From contig OY804588.1 of the NCBI GenBank assembly GCA_963680875.1, forward strand, positions 77,090,829 through 77,154,828: DNA of 64,000 nt, given 5' to 3'. Made by a program: the position numbers and the translations under genes. This stretch comes from Bathymodiolus brooksi. Lineage: Eukaryota > Mollusca > Bivalvia > Mytilida > Modiolidae. Below the pieces are notes generated by a model that saw nothing but the letters and a program-made list of their open reading frames with translations, was not told where the DNA came from and ran no database searches. Shown here one piece after another: positions 42,916-56,790 of this stretch (the stretch's first letter is position 1; each line of letters begins with the position of its first letter).

Positions 42916-43612
42916 CACGGTGTAGAATGGTAACGGACTACTCGGTGTTTTTAATCCTATACGTTTCTTAGTGATTATGACGTAGAAGAAATATCTTATT
43001 GTAAGTAGATGATATCTCCACAATCTTACCCCATCAAACGTCACAATTTTTCCTTCTCTTCGGCTTGTTTAGCCATAGGTTCTGTTTCCTCTTTACCCTA
43101 AAAAAATAAACACAATAAGTCCTTTGCTTAAAATTCCTAACAGTCCGGTGCCACAAATATTGGCAATAAACCATGAACACAAAAAGTCCGTTGCTCGGCT
43201 TTTACAATAAAACTTAAATATGTAAATAAGTATTATTCTTTCATATATTTATAATTTCCATTTGTATTGGATATGTTATAAAGGAAAACGAAATAGTCAA
43301 AAATGATATAAAATGCTTATTTGAAGGAAAAACAAGACGATGTTTAACGGGTTCGACGGTATCTCGTGCTTGTGTTGGACTTGCTGAGATAACCACGAGG
43401 TTGACCAAAAGCAATCATCCAAAAACTTCAACATAGTTCATTAGTACATTCCGTAAATGTAGTAATATGAAGACTTACGACTTTTTACGATCTGTGTGGT
43501 CCATTTTCTGTGACAGGTATATTTTTTAGCACGCAACAAGTCCGTTGCTCAGCCCGAGTAGTCTGGAAACGCAGAAAAAAAACCGAGTAGTCCGTTACCA
43601 TTCTACACCGTG
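42916..43612. mobile_element. About 0.7-kb inverted-repeat (MITE-like) element, unit 2
   Basis: CACGGTGTAGAATGGTAACG at the left end; its exact complement is at the right end. Here the 30-bp repeats agree more closely than in unit 1. Confidence 0.75.
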
Positions 43613-43840
43613 TTATATATTGTTATTGATTGTTACTGCTCCTGGTGGCCCATTGTTGGTACATGTATATAATAACAAATATTTTATATTCAATTTGCAA
43701 CAATATGCAACTTTATCTTTATTTAAATATAGATTTTTTTTTTCAATTATAGTCACATTTTTTCTCTGCGGACTATAGGATATGGTCGGAAATTCATACC
43801 TAGCAGACATTAGGGAATAACTGTAATATATTTTAAGTAT

Positions 43841-43952
43841 TGCCAACGTAAATCGTCGGTTTTACTGTCGCAAATTGAGCTTAAATGTTGGCGTATAGTG
43901 AGGGCAGGTGAACGAATATTCGTGACAGTAAAACAGGCGGCTTACGTCGGCA
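43841..43952. repeat. 112-bp palindromic element, unit 2
   Basis: Counterpart of 27883-27994 with the same arms. Confidence 0.6.
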
Positions 43953-44865
43953 GCACTTCAAATACAATATGGTTATTCAAATTCTAATGAAATACTCCAA
44001 ACAGTAGCATTTGCTTACAATTATCTCCTATTATCAATCAATTGTATTGCGCCTTTTTCACAGTGTATCTCCCACAATAGTTCCGTAGTTACAAACATTT
44101 CGATTAGAAGCAAACGCTTTTATAAAATATTCAGTGAACCATTATGTAATCATAACCAAAAATATGATCAACTCGAACATTTTAATAATAAATAATTTAA
44201 TGTGTGTCACTTCAAATCAATATTCGGTCAACAGTTAACAACAAGGTAAAACATCTACTTTGACGCGTAAATGCAATTAATCAATGAAATTGCTTGTAAC
44301 ATAACCAATTGTATTACAATCTATATATTTGGTCAGCGATTGCATACAAAAAGGAATCAAGTCAATGCAATTTGACTTCTCAAATAGAACAAGTGCAGGA
44401 TGAAATGAAATAACTGGTTAACAGTCCCAAATGATTTACACGCAAGTTATGTCATATATTATAGTTAATATACCTTAAATTAATCAACAAATGAATATAT
44501 CCTCGAATAAAAAGTCACGAAAAATACAAAAAATACACCATCAGAACAGTTTGAAAATTTAATCGAAACTCCTAGAAAATGAGGACAAAATCGATACCCT
44601 AAATACATATAAACATGACCGTTTACTCTCCTACCTTGGTACAGACATGTCAATAACAAGTTGTGGGCTTAAACGAGTTTTATCGGCCACAATAAATTGA
44701 GATGATGCAAGTTATTTATGCTTGCGTTTTCTAGCAATCCACGCGAGACAACTCCATCAAATTAATAAAAACAGTATTTCTATCATTAAAGATACAAAGA
44801 AACAGATAATTACACTTTAGAGTTTCAGTTAATTAGAAACAAGAGTAGCTCATACCATCCACGAG
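43953..44865. other. AT-rich stretch without recognisable features, unit 2
   Basis: Counterpart of 27995-28904. A 4-bp insertion (AAAT) near 44192 separates it from unit 1. No gene or RNA recognised. Confidence 0.5.
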
Positions 44866-45272
44866 GGGGCGCACAGCAACAAGGGAGGTGGGAGAAAAGG
44901 GGGCGGGAGATGGGAGGAGGAGAGGGAGGTGGGAGGAAAGGGGCGGGATGTGGGAGACAGGGGGGCGGGAAGTGGGAGAGAAGAAATTTGTAAAATGGGA
45001 GAAAACTTATCCCCCCAAAAAGAATGTGAATAAATAACTTAAGAGATTTAATTTTCCTTTTCAGGAGGAAGGGGAAAGGGAAAAATGATGACAATGATCA
45101 TTTAAGAAACACAAATTTAAGAAAGTCGATCATAGATAATAAAATTACAGAAAAACGGATTTTTGTTCGGATTTGTTTTTCATTTAAGTTTTCAAGAGAA
45201 AGGTGGTGGGAGGTGGGAGAAAGGGGGCGGGAGGTGAGAGAGATGGGGAGTGAGGTGGGAGAGAGTACCCCC
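44866..45272 (+). repeat. Two G-rich purine tracts, unit 2
   Basis: Counterpart of 28905-29310, with slightly longer G runs (CAGGGGGGCGGG). Confidence 0.7.
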
Positions 45273-45375
45273 TGTCCACCCCTCATCCATCTTTAATCGA
45301 ATCAAGACGCATTTTTGTAGAGTGGCTGTCTCATAGACATAATTTATATTAGGCGATATTTCTTTTATATTTGAA

Positions 45376-45745
45376 CCGCATCGGTGGCGTAATGGTAGCG
45401 TGCTCGCCTCGAGTTCGGAATTGTGGGTTCGAGACCCGGTCGGGTCTAACCAAAGACTACAATATTGGTATGTGTTGCTTCTCTGCTAAGCACGCCTGCA
45501 TTAAGGAGAGAGAGAGCAAAGACTGGTTGGCTCGGAATCAGAATAACGTGTCCGAGTTAAGCCACATGGCTCACCACATACTGCTGTTTCAGTGAGCTGG
45601 TACTATAAAAATCCAATTCAGCACGTTGGTCTAGAACACAGCTGACCTCATCATCACTTCATTGAAAATCAACTTGTTGTCGCCATGATATAGCTGAAAA
45701 ATTGCTGAATTGGCGTTAAACAACTATCACTCACTCACTCACACC
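45376..45745 (+). mobile_element. tRNA-derived SINE with CACT tail, unit 2
   Basis: Full-length counterpart of 29415-29784, including box A, box B and the CACT tail. Confidence 0.85.
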
Positions 45746-46942
45746 TTTTTATTTGACAAATCAAAAACTTGAATTGTCTCTACATATTGTTTCACAGATC
45801 GGATCAGAATTTTCTATTTGTGAAGGACCTGCCATATATCATTCCTGCCAATTTGGTTCCAATTGGTCTCGTACTTTCAGAGAAGATTTCTTTCTTTTTT
45901 GTATTTGACCTATTAGAAATCTTGAATTACATATGACGACCCTGTTGTACGACCGATTGGGACAAAATAATGGTAGAGGACGTAGCAAAAATCATTACTA
46001 CTGACATTGTTTCAAATTGGTCAAGAAGTTTCAGAGAAAATTTATTATATTTTTCAATCAGGAAACTAAATTGTTCTTACCGGCTACGCAGTTTAACAAA
46101 TCGCATCAAAATAAAGAAATTATTTGTAGATTACCTTTCATATACCCAATTCCTAATAAGTCTGGTTCCAATTGTCCAAGAGGTTGGGTTTGTAACAAGA
46201 GTAACACGACGAGTGCCACATGTGGAGCAGGAACTTAGTAGGTTCGTGTTGCTCGATCTTTCGTTTTTTTTGTAATGTCTTGTATACCGTTACTTATTCT
46301 TGTGTCCTTCAACTTACGGCTTTTGATTACCCCTTTGGTATCTTCAAACTTTTCTTTCACAGAAGATTATATTTTGTATTTTTCTAGTCAGAAATTTGAA
46401 TTACCTCGTTGTTTGCACGGTTGCAACAATATGAGGTGTTTGTTTTATCATTTCTGTAATGGTTCGTTCTAATTGGCTTATTTGGTGTGTACGTTAGAGA
46501 GTATCAGACCATGATCGTGTGTTACCGTCAATCAGTTCTAATTAGCCTACATATAGAAGTTTCAGAGAGAATATTGGCGACAAACGACGGACTCAGAGTG
46601 ATAACAATAGGTCATGTGACCCTGTGTGCTAATTGCGTTAAAAGAAGTTCATAGAGAGATGCCATTTTGTTTTCCTAAGACGATTTATAAATTAGATCAC
46701 ATGTTCAGACATGTATTACTATTGCCTTCACCTTCGTACCACATTAAGTGCAGCGTGAATGCCTTACGGGACAAATAAAGACAGATAAATCAACCATTAT
46801 GCATTTCCCTCCAATGCTATAAATTTGCCAAACGAGATGCAATAAGCAATGTTATGATCATTCGAATACAGTTGAATCTCGTTATATCAAACTTGGTTTA
46901 CTCGAAATTTCGGTAAAGTCGAAATTGTTCTTAAGTCAAGAA
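45746..46942. repeat. Field of degenerate repeats, unit 2
   Basis: Counterpart of 29785-30984 with the same recurring GTTCCAATTGGTC/TTTCAGAGA motif. No gene. Confidence 0.4.
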
Positions 46943-47284
46943 CTCTGAAATAACGACTCTGAAATGATACAATATTCGATAACTCAATCCTTTGGGGTGA
47001 TGTAATATCCGATAACCACTCGATAATCTGAAATACGAAGATGATTTGATTTTTGTTGTTTAACGCTACTTTCAGCAATATTTCAGCTATATCATGGCGA
47101 CCAGTTTTAGTGATGGAGAAAGCCGGAGTACCCGGAGAGAACCACCGACCCAGGGTAAACTTTATCACTTGCGGCTGCGAGTCGTGTGCACCTTTTTTTA
47201 TTTACAAAGCCGGGTGCTAACCCACGCCGTATTGGTGATAGGTTTCTATGAGCTGTTAGATCCAGCGACCTAACTCATTGTACA
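46943..47284 (-). mobile_element. Stray satellite units and minus-strand SINE, unit 2
   Basis: 46943-47036 are diverged 36-bp units. About 47037-47270 is the minus-strand SINE-like element with a GCGTTAAAC end, missing the 11-bp GCAAGCAACTG found in units 1 and 3. Confidence 0.65.
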
Positions 47285-50200
47285 ATAAGAACTCGATACT
47301 CTGAAATGAAGCAATATACGATAAGAACTCAATATTCTGAAATGATGCAATATCCGATAACCACTCGATAAATTGAAATGATGTAATATCCGATAACCGC
47401 CCTATACTCCAAAATGAAGCAATATCCGATAGCCACTCACTCCTCTGACATTATGTAATATCCGATCACCGTTCGATACTCTGAAATGATGACAATATCC
47501 GATAACCGCTCGATATTCTGAAATGATGCAATATCTGATCACCAATCAATATTCTGAAATGATGCAATATCCGATAACCCATCAATACTCTGAAATTATG
47601 AAATATCGGATAAACACTCAATACTCTGAAATGATACAATATCCGATAGCCACTCGATACTATGAAATGATGCAATATCCGATAGCCACTCGATACCCTG
47701 AAATAATGTAATATCCGATAATCACTCAATATTCTGAAATGATGCAATATTCGATAACCACTCAATATTCTGAAATGATGCAATATCCAATAACCACTCG
47801 ATATTCTGAAATGATTTAATATCCAATAGCCACTCGATATTCTGAAATAATCCAATATCAAATAGCCACTCGATATTCTGAAATAATGCAATATCTAATA
47901 GGCGCACGATATTCTGAAATGATGCAATATCCAATAGTCACTCGATATTCTGAAATAATGCAATATTCGATAACCACTCGATATTCTGAAATGATGTAAT
48001 ATCCGGTAACCACTCGATATTCTTTAATGATGCACTATCTCATCACTAATCAATATTCTGAGGAGATGCAATATCCAATAACCACTCAATATTCTGGATG
48101 CAATATCCTATAGCCACTCGATACTCTGAAATAATGCGATATTCGATAACCGCTCGATATTCTGAAATGATGCAATATCTGATCACCAATAAATATTCTG
48201 AAATGATGTAATATCCGATAACCAATCATTACTCTGAAATTATGAAATATCCGATAACCACTCAGTACTCTGTAATGATGCAATATTTGATCACCAATAA
48301 GTATTCTGAAATGATGCAATATCCGATAACCACTCACTAAACTGAAATAATTCAATATCTGATAACCATTCAATATTCTGAAATGATGCAATATCCAATA
48401 ACCACACAATACTCTGAAATGATGCAATATCCAATAGCCACTCGATACTCTGAAATAATGCAATATCCGATAACCACTCAATATTCTGATATGTTGCAAT
48501 ATCCGATAACCATTCGATTCTCTGAAATGATGCAATATCCGATAACCACTCAATATTCTGAAATGATGCAATATCCAATAACTACTCAATACTCTGAAAT
48601 GTTGCAATATCCGATAACCATTCGATTCTCTGAAATGATGCAATATCCGATAACCACTCAATATTCTGAAATGATGCAATATCCAAAAGCCACTCAATAT
48701 TTTGAAATGATGCAATATCCAATAACCACTCAATACTCTGAAATGATTTAATATCCGATAACCACCCAATACTCTGAAAAGATGCATTTTCCGATTGCCG
48801 CTTAATATTCTGAAATGATGCAATATCCGATAACCAATCATTACTCTGAAATTATGAAATATCCGATAGCCACTCAATACTCTGTAATAATGCAATATCT
48901 GATCACCAATCAATATTCTGAAATGATGCAATATCCGATAACCACTCAATATTCTGAAATAATTCAATATCTGATAACCATTCAATATTCTGAAATGATG
49001 CAATATCCAATAACCACTCAATACTCTGAAATGAAGCAATATCCGATAACCATTCGATTCTCTGAAATGATGCAATATCCGATAACCACTCGATATTATG
49101 AAATGATGCAATATCCGATAACCACTCAATATTCTGAAATGATGCAATATCCGATAACCACTCAATATTCTGAAATGATGCAATATCCGATAGTCACTCA
49201 ATATTTTGAAATGATGCAATATCCAATACCCACTCAATACTCTGAAATGATTTAATATCCGATAACCACTCGATACTCTGAAATAATGTAATATCCGATA
49301 ACCACTCAATATTCTGAAATTATGCAATATCCGATAACCACTCAATATTTTGAAATGATGCAATATCCAATAACCACTCGATACTCTGAAATGATGTAAT
49401 ATCCAATAAACACTCGATACTCTGAAATAATGTAATATCCGATAACCACTCAATATTCTGAAATGATGCAATATCCGATAACCATTCAATATTTTGAAAT
49501 GATGCAATATCCAATAACCACTGAATACTCTGAAATGATGCAATTTCCGATAGCCACTTAATATTCTGATATGATGCAATATTCGATAACCTACCATTGC
49601 TCTGAAATTATGAAACATCGGATAACCACTCAGTACTTTGTAATGATGCAATATCTGATCACTAATCAATATTCTGAAATGATGGAATATCAGCAAACCA
49701 CTCAATAATCTGAAATAATTCAATATCTGAGAACCATTCAATATTCTGAAATGATGCAATATCCAATAACCACACAATACTCTGAAATGATGCAATATCC
49801 GATAGCCAATCGATACTCTGAAATGATTCAATATCCGATAACCACTCAATACTCTGATACGATGCAATATCCTATAACCAACAAATACTCTGGAATGATG
49901 CAATATCCGATAGCCACTCGATACTCTGAAATAATGCAATATCCGATAACCCCTCGATATTATGAAATGATGCAAAATCCGATACCCACTCAATATTCTG
50001 AAATGATGCAATATCCGATAACCACTCAATATTCTGAAATGATTCAATATCCAAAAGCCACTCAATATTTTGAAATGATGCAATATCCAATAGCCACTCA
50101 ATACTCTGAAATGATTTAATATCCGATAACCACTCAATACTATGAAATGATGCAATATTCGAAAACCACCAAATACTCTGAAATCATGTAATATTCACTC

Positions 50201-50690
50201 GATACTCTGAAATAATGTAATATCCGATAATCACTCAATATTCTGAAATGATGCAATATCCGATAACCACTCAATACTCTGAAATGATGCAATATCCGAA
50301 AACCACTCGATACTCTGAAATGATGCAATATTCGATAACCACTCAATACTCTGAAATGATGCAATATCCGATAGCCACTCGATATTCTGAAATGATGCAA
50401 TATCTGATAACCATTCAATACTCTGAAATGATGCAATATTCGATATCCACTCAATACTCTGAAATGATGCAATATCCGATAACCACTCAATATTTTGAAA
50501 TGATGCAATATCCGAAAACCACTCGATACTCTGAAATGATGCAATATTCGATAACCACTCAATACTCTGAAATGATGCAATATCCGATAGCCACTCAATA
50601 TTCTGAAATGATGCAATATCTGATAACCACTCAATGTTCTGAAATGATGCAATATCCAATAGCCACTCAATGCTCTGAAATTATGCAATT
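47285..50690. repeat. 36-bp satellite array 3
   Basis: About 95 units of the 36-bp satellite, with the same left and right junctions as array 2 but without its 2.37-kb internal duplication. The minus frame of 689 codons (50155-48086) is the longest satellite frame in the window and has nothing but the 12-residue repeat. Confidence 0.95.
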
Positions 50691-51329
50691 CCAGTGTTTA
50701 GGCTTCCCGATCCTTACCCAAGATCGGTGTTTCACAGGTTTGTTCAATATACATAGCTCTCCGAGCTGTCCTCCCCAACACTTTCAATTGCCAAAATATA
50801 AAATTGTTGAAAATGACAATAAACACACATAAACATTTTTATTTCTAAACTCTTTTCAATAATTCATCTTTTTCTTTGATATTTGTGATGCTGTAATTTT
50901 TTTTAATTTCATTTCTTTTTCATCTCGTTCATGATGAATCCGCAAGAAAAAGAAATGAAAATAAATAGCCTCCAATAGAAGACATCAAATGACAATACAT
51001 TGGCGGACCCCGGAAGTAAGATATTGTAATAATCAACGCGCATGACCCATTATCTTTCATTTCGTTACCATGCAGATATAACAATTAGGGTAAGGATTAG
51101 AGTTCTTGTTAGGGTTATGGTTAGGGTCCGATAAAGTAGAAGTACTCCGAAATCTTACATGAAACAAGCACCTTTGTATATTGTCATGATTGATTGACTG
51201 ATTGATTGATTCTTTGATTGATTTATGGTGTTTAACGCTAAGCTTAGCAGCTTCTACTGAACTTATGCTCATCAACATCGCACGCAAATACCAACCAATG
51301 GTATTACAGATTCTGTGTCTGCTGGGAAG
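50691..51329 (+). other. Unit 3 flank: unique sequence, telomere-like tract, retroposon tail
   Basis: Counterpart of 36901-37555. AATAAA at 50818-50823, TTAGGG-like tract at 51087-51129, minus-strand retroposon tail at about 51187-51280 with a short TGAT run. No gene. Confidence 0.5.
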
Positions 51330-51660
51330 AGTAGTTATATAAACTGTTCAGATTATATAGGAAGAGTATTCACATAAACTGCTATGATTATATAGGAAGA
51401 GTATTCACATAAACTGTTCAGATTATATAGGAAGAGTATTCACATAAACTGTTCAGATTATATAGGAAGAGTATTCACATAAACTGTTCTGTTTATATAG
51501 GAAGAGTATTCACATAAACTGTTCTGATTATATAGGAAGAGTATTCACATAAACTGTTTTGATTATATAGGAAGAGTATTCACATAAACTGTTCTGATTA
51601 TATAGAAGGAGTATTCACATAAACTGTTCAGATTATATAAGAGGAATATTCACAAAAACT
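51330..51660. repeat. 35-bp tandem repeat, unit 3
   Basis: About 9 units, uninterrupted. The copy number differs from unit 2 (6-7) and unit 1 (about 14 in total). Confidence 0.93.
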
Positions 51661-51700
51661 TTTCCGATTATATCTGGATTATTTTTTCTTATAAGTCTTC

Positions 51701-53398
51701 TTAACATGGTGGTATTAAAATGTCGTAAAGGACGGCCATTTGTTTTCGCTTTGTACATAGAAGTAGCTGTTGTTTCTTTGTATTCATGAAAATACCATTT
51801 ACATAATAAAGTCCGTCCGACTGGCGCAGAAGTTTTCTGTACCTTGCTCCATTTTCTTTTACAATAAAAACCTTATCTGATTTTTCGGTAACTGTTATAT
51901 ATATTTTTCCATGTTCATCGCTTGTCATCGACGGATAGTTACACAATTTGGACACTGGTAATTTGAGTTCCCAGATATTGCTTCCTTCAAGATCGCAACA
52001 CCTTAACACGTCGCTTCCAACTTCGACATAACAGATATTTGACATAGTGAAGGCAAGAGCTGTGCAGGCTAATGGTATGGTTTTGATCAGTATTCCCTCA
52101 TCATCAAATATCTGAATACCAATCCCTTGAACTGATACAGCGAATCGATTAGCTACATGATCGATTCCATAGCATTCCCCAATTGTACTGAAACTTGTAG
52201 CAACATTATCGTGATTTAAATCCAGAAATAGTACTTTTTTAGCATTGGTTAGGGTAACTGCTACAACTGATTCATTAAAAACAGCAAGATCAAACGGGTT
52301 CGATTCAACTTGAATATATCGCAAGAAATTACCGTTTGCGTCATACAAGATCAGCCTGCTATTTTTAGAGAAGTCAGTAAACAGCATAGAACCGCTATGT
52401 AGAACTACACAGTTAGTCACCATTGTAGATGTATCACTGAAGGACATTTCTTGCCTCTTTTCAAGTTTTACATCATCAATATCTAGGGCGTTTGGTTCTT
52501 TCGATTCTGTTTTCTTCACAGACTGCCCATGACTACCAAAACTGATAGCCAGTGGTTTTGTCTCACATTCGATGTCACCGATACGCTCTATTGAAACCAA
52601 TTTCTCGAACTGTTCGCTTGGTATAAACCGTAATGTCATATAATCTAACTCGCCATTTTCTAGAATTGGAGATAAGCGATTTTCTTCCTTTGATACCATA
52701 GATTCCAGTTCTTCCAAACATAAAAATATTTGCATATTTGATGCACTTTCCTTTATCTGAGCAATGGTTACTCTCAGATTTTGAGCTGTTTTCATGTTTT
52801 CTTTCAGTTTTGTAATGACATCGTTTGTTTTCGTCTCATATTCCGTCTTTCTCTCATCGATTTTGCTCTCCATCTTTTTAAATTGCTCTCGTATCATGCT
52901 CATCTTTTCTTCTATTCTTTCTCGCATGTCTTGAAAATCTTTCTTTAGGGTCGTTGTCTGGTCTTCGACGAGATGCATTGAGTTTTCTTTATTTTCAATG
53001 ATCGTTTCTGTTTTTGAAATGAGCTCACTCAGTTCCTCTTCAATACGATGCATAGCAACGGAGGCTTTTACGTCACCAATGACGTCATCCATCGGAGTGG
53101 TATTGCTACAGCTTTTATGACTACTAGTGCTACATTTGATGCAGCAAGACTCTTGATGATCAGAGCAGTACACTTCAAACTTTCGGTCATGTTCCAAACA
53201 TGTTTCTCGAATATCTTGTGCAATTTGTGGTAACTTTTTAAGATTTGCATATGGAATCATTTCGTGAGACTTCAAAGCTTTTATAGCTGTGTGATATTCT
53301 TTGCAATCATAACAGAGACCTTCCTTACAGACTAGACACCAAACTAAAACATTGCGATCCATATCTCTAAAACTACACGGTCCACACTTTGAAGTCAT
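51701..53398 (-). CDS. TRIM-like B-box / coiled-coil / beta-propeller-like protein, copy 3
   Basis: Intact frame from 53416. The preferred start is Met codon 7 at 53398, after the conserved TTTACAG acceptor. Nearly identical to copy 2: about five nucleotide differences seen by eye, three of them amino-acid replacements. It has the same two B-boxes, coiled coil and propeller-like C-terminus, and no RING. Its position in the unit is identical: the 35-bp repeats lie 3' and the SINE 5'. Confidence 0.85.
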   Translation of the reverse strand: MTSKCGPCSFRDMDRNVLVWCLVCKEGLCYDCKEYHTAIKALKSHEMIPYANLKKLPQIAQDIRETCLEHDRKFEVYCSDHQESCCIKCSTSSHKSCSNTTPMDDVIGDVKASVAMHRIEEELSELISKTETIIENKENSMHLVEDQTTTLKKDFQDMRERIEEKMSMIREQFKKMESKIDERKTEYETKTNDVITKLKENMKTAQNLRVTIAQIKESASNMQIFLCLEELESMVSKEENRLSPILENGELDYMTLRFIPSEQFEKLVSIERIGDIECETKPLAISFGSHGQSVKKTESKEPNALDIDDVKLEKRQEMSFSDTSTMVTNCVVLHSGSMLFTDFSKNSRLILYDANGNFLRYIQVESNPFDLAVFNESVVAVTLTNAKKVLFLDLNHDNVATSFSTIGECYGIDHVANRFAVSVQGIGIQIFDDEGILIKTIPLACTALAFTMSNICYVEVGSDVLRCCDLEGSNIWELKLPVSKLCNYPSMTSDEHGKIYITVTEKSDKVFIVKENGARYRKLLRQSDGLYYVNGIFMNTKKQQLLLCTKRKQMAVLYDILIPPC

Positions 53399-53454
53399 CT
53401 TCCTGTAAATATACACAAATACACACTAGTGCTACTTTTTGTATGTGTATTGAC

Positions 53455-53741
53455 CCGCATTATGTGGTGTAATGGATAGCATGCTCACCTCGAGTGTGGT
53501 ACCCCGGATTTATCGTAGACCCGTTCGAGTCCCAGTCGGGTCAAACCAAAGGCTATGAAATTGGTAATTATTGCTTCTCTGCTAAGAACGCAGCATTAAG
53601 GAGTAAGAAAAAAACTGATTGGCTTAAAATCAGGATAATGTGTCCGAGTGGTGCAACATATCTTCCTGCAACTTTTGTTTATTTTGCTTATTTTTTAATA
53701 TTATTTTGGGTCCGAGTCCACATGACTACGTCGAGTATGGA
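53455..53741 (+). mobile_element. tRNA-derived SINE, unit 3
   Basis: Counterpart of 39580-39866 with two or three base changes. Confidence 0.75.
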
Positions 53742-53760
53742 CTGATTCAATATAATTAAG

Positions 53761-54114
53761 ATTGTTTAACCACTTAAGGATTGATCGCAATTTTTGTTCG
53801 GTTCATGAAGAAATAACCTCAATCAGGTTGTACACACCGAGTAACCCGCGTAAGGGTGTGTACAACCTGATTGAGGTTATTTCGAATGAACCGAACAAAT
53901 AATTTCGATCAATCCTTATGAATTAATTCAAACTTGTTTTGTTATGAAACTGAAAAATATATTTATTTTTTCAAAATAAGGCAAATAATTGGAAATAAAT
54001 TTAAATAACCCCAAAGGTGCCTCATTTAAAGAAAATCACCCAATGATCACGGCACGCGACGCCTTGAGAACGACGTTTATTTTCAAATTCAGTATATACA
54101 CAAATAACCTCAAC
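53761..54114. repeat. X segment, single copy, unit 3
   Basis: One copy, with the palindrome at 53774-53918. No N segment. Confidence 0.8.
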
Positions 54115-54802
54115 TTTTTAAACTAATCAAAACACGTATAAAATGACATGTGACTCTAAAATTAATTTACATTATTTTAAACATATGTATTTTTGAAAGA
54201 ATAAGAAAAAGACATTTGGTGGATTGCGTTCTTAAATAGTAGGGACAGGTTTCGTGTTGGAGTGCCTGTTAATTATATACCCGCTCCCATAGATTCCATG
54301 TTCATGATGATGACGATTGCTGATTTAGTTAATAAAGGATCGTGGATCGTCGTGGTCCAGAGTGGTGATTTAACTCCCTGATTCAGGTAGTTATGTTGTA
54401 AATTTCAAAATTTGTATTTTAAATATTCATATTCTACCAATCCATGTTAAAACTCACAATACAGTATATGACTTCCATGAATTATTTCTTAATTCTCTCG
54501 AACAACATGAACACGGCACTGATTCGTTGGGGCGTACGACCATCTCCCCCCTTTCCAAAAAAAAACAACAGAAAACATAAGATATGAAAAAAATATTCCA
54601 CACAAACCGACAAGCTTTTGGTGAATCACTGAGTGGGGTATGTTCAAATGATGAATATGCAGTATTTTGCACAGTTTACACCCAGAGCTTAGAACTGGTG
54701 TCCTGGGAGACCCCAAGATACCGGTCTATATTTTCTTTTCCCCCCTCCGCCCCAGTCTCCCCCCTCTAACTCAAAACCTAGGATCCACCTCTGCAAACAT
54801 AC
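54115..54802. other. Non-coding stretch, unit 3
   Basis: Counterpart of 40241-40935. No gene. Confidence 0.45.
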
Positions 54803-55437
54803 TGTATAGTTACTTCACAGGTGCTTGTTACGATTTTTTTTCAATCTCTCGACTACTCTAAAATCTCAAATGTCAAATTTTCATACAACACTTTTTCAAA
54901 ATAGTTTTTCATTGGTGTCTTGACCTGATTCGCCATAATATTGGTACTCCTTTGGATCATAATAAATATATTTTTAATATTCCTATTCTTTTTTGTCATA
55001 ATCTTTACCTATTTGTAACTTTTAAGCAATTGTTAAAAAAATTGGCCGGTACCGAAACTGTCGACCATATTGTTTACATGTGAGAGCATACGAAATTCAT
55101 ACTTGCGAATTAATTGGTCCATTCGACCAATCAGATCGCACGTGCGGCCTTCACATATAAACAATATGGTCGACAGTTTCGGTACCGATAACTTCTGTTA
55201 AACATTGCTTAAAGGCTGCAGATAGGTAAAGATTATGACAAAAAGGAATAGGAATATCAAAATTATATTTTCAAAGGGGTACCAACAGTATGGCAAATAA
55301 GGTCAAGACACCAATGCAAAACTATTTTGAAAAAGTGTTGTATGAAAATTTGAATTTGAAAATTCCTCCCTTGTGTTTTTTTAAGAGTAGTCGAGGGATT
55401 AAAAAAAATCTTAACAAGCCCCTGTGGTTACTTGTCA
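54803..55437. repeat. About 630-bp imperfect palindrome, unit 3
   Basis: Counterpart of 8628-9258 and 40936-41570. Confidence 0.8.
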
Positions 55438-56790
55438 TAATTTCTGCCGCAAAAAACAGCCCAAAAATCCTGAAGAAAAACAAAGCAAAACATGACCGCG
55501 GATAATAATATACAACAGGGGAAAACTCCAGTGGGGTATCAGCTATGCAAACATTAAATTTCAAGATTTGTATATTAAATATTCATATCCTGCCAACTCA
55601 TGTTAAAACTCACAATACAGTATATGATTTCCATGAATTATTTCTTAAAATCATTAAAAGTAATTTGGATATTTATAAAGTTTACGATTTGTATTTTATT
55701 GTTAAATATCCATATCCTGCCAACCCATGTTAAAACTCACAACATATTATATGACTTCCGTGAATTATTTCTTAATTCTCCCAAAACAACATCAACATGG
55801 CGCAGATTCGTTAGTGCGTACCCGGCGTACACTCCTATCCCCAATTTAAAAAAAAACCCAGAAAACATAAAGTATAAAAATATTCTACACAAAATGACAA
55901 GCTTTTGGAGAAGCAATGAGTGGGGTGTGTTCAATTGATGAGAATGCAGCATTTAGCACTTTTTACTCCAGAACATGGCATTGGCGGCCGCCAGATACCT
56001 TTCCATTTTATCTCAAATTTGATGAATAAAGGATCGTGAATCGTCGTGGTCCTGGGTGGCTACATAACTCCCTTATTTAAAACAAATCAAGTATTCATGG
56101 TGTAATCATTGAAAGTAATGTGAACTGTTTCTCACCTGATCTATTTTTCTGCAGAAACTTGTCGAATTCTCCTTCCTGTATTATAAGTGGGACAGGGGAG
56201 ATAATCGATGCACAACTTGTTTTTATGAATTAACCTCATTTCAAACAAAGAATGATTTAGCTCTACTTTTTACCATTTTATAAAGATCTGAACAACTTGG
56301 TTTCAAAGTTTTATTTTTATCTTATGCCCCCATTTATACATATTTTTTTTAATCGTGTGTGTGAAAAAATCGATTAAATTATACAATACACATTACATAA
56401 TGTAGTTGAACAACTGTTTATAAATAGAACCCTTTAAAAAAATTAATCATACAAATTAAATGTACGAATTTTTTCCATTGAAGCAAACACGGTTTTATTT
56501 ATCGAATCTTTTTGCCAAGCAGCATCCTTTCCTCTTCATATTTACTTGTAATTGCTCATTTTTCCCCTCGTGGCCGGATCCTTGATTAGAAATGTATGTA
56601 CTCCTTTCGGTCTGGCACTGTGGTAGACAGATGCCCGGGTTGAGCTGCTGTGGTAGACAGATACCTGGGTTAAGCTGCCAGACAGTGACAACGAATTAAA
56701 ATAACAAAGGTTTGATTAATGTGTTCATTTCAATAAAAACATAGATATCAAATGTTGTCTGATACCAACATGAATGAATTAATATTTATT
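55438..56790. other. Non-coding stretch with the empty TTAA site, unit 3
   Basis: Empty target CCCATGTTAAAACTCACAAC with TTAA at 55730-55733. The rest matches 41571-42915. No gene. Confidence 0.7.

Noticed and set aside
48086..50155. 689-codon minus-strand frame (and similar frames of up to 646 codons in arrays 2 and 4)
   Set aside because: It is pure 36-bp satellite; a period divisible by three keeps frames open. No non-repeat domain and several frames open at once.
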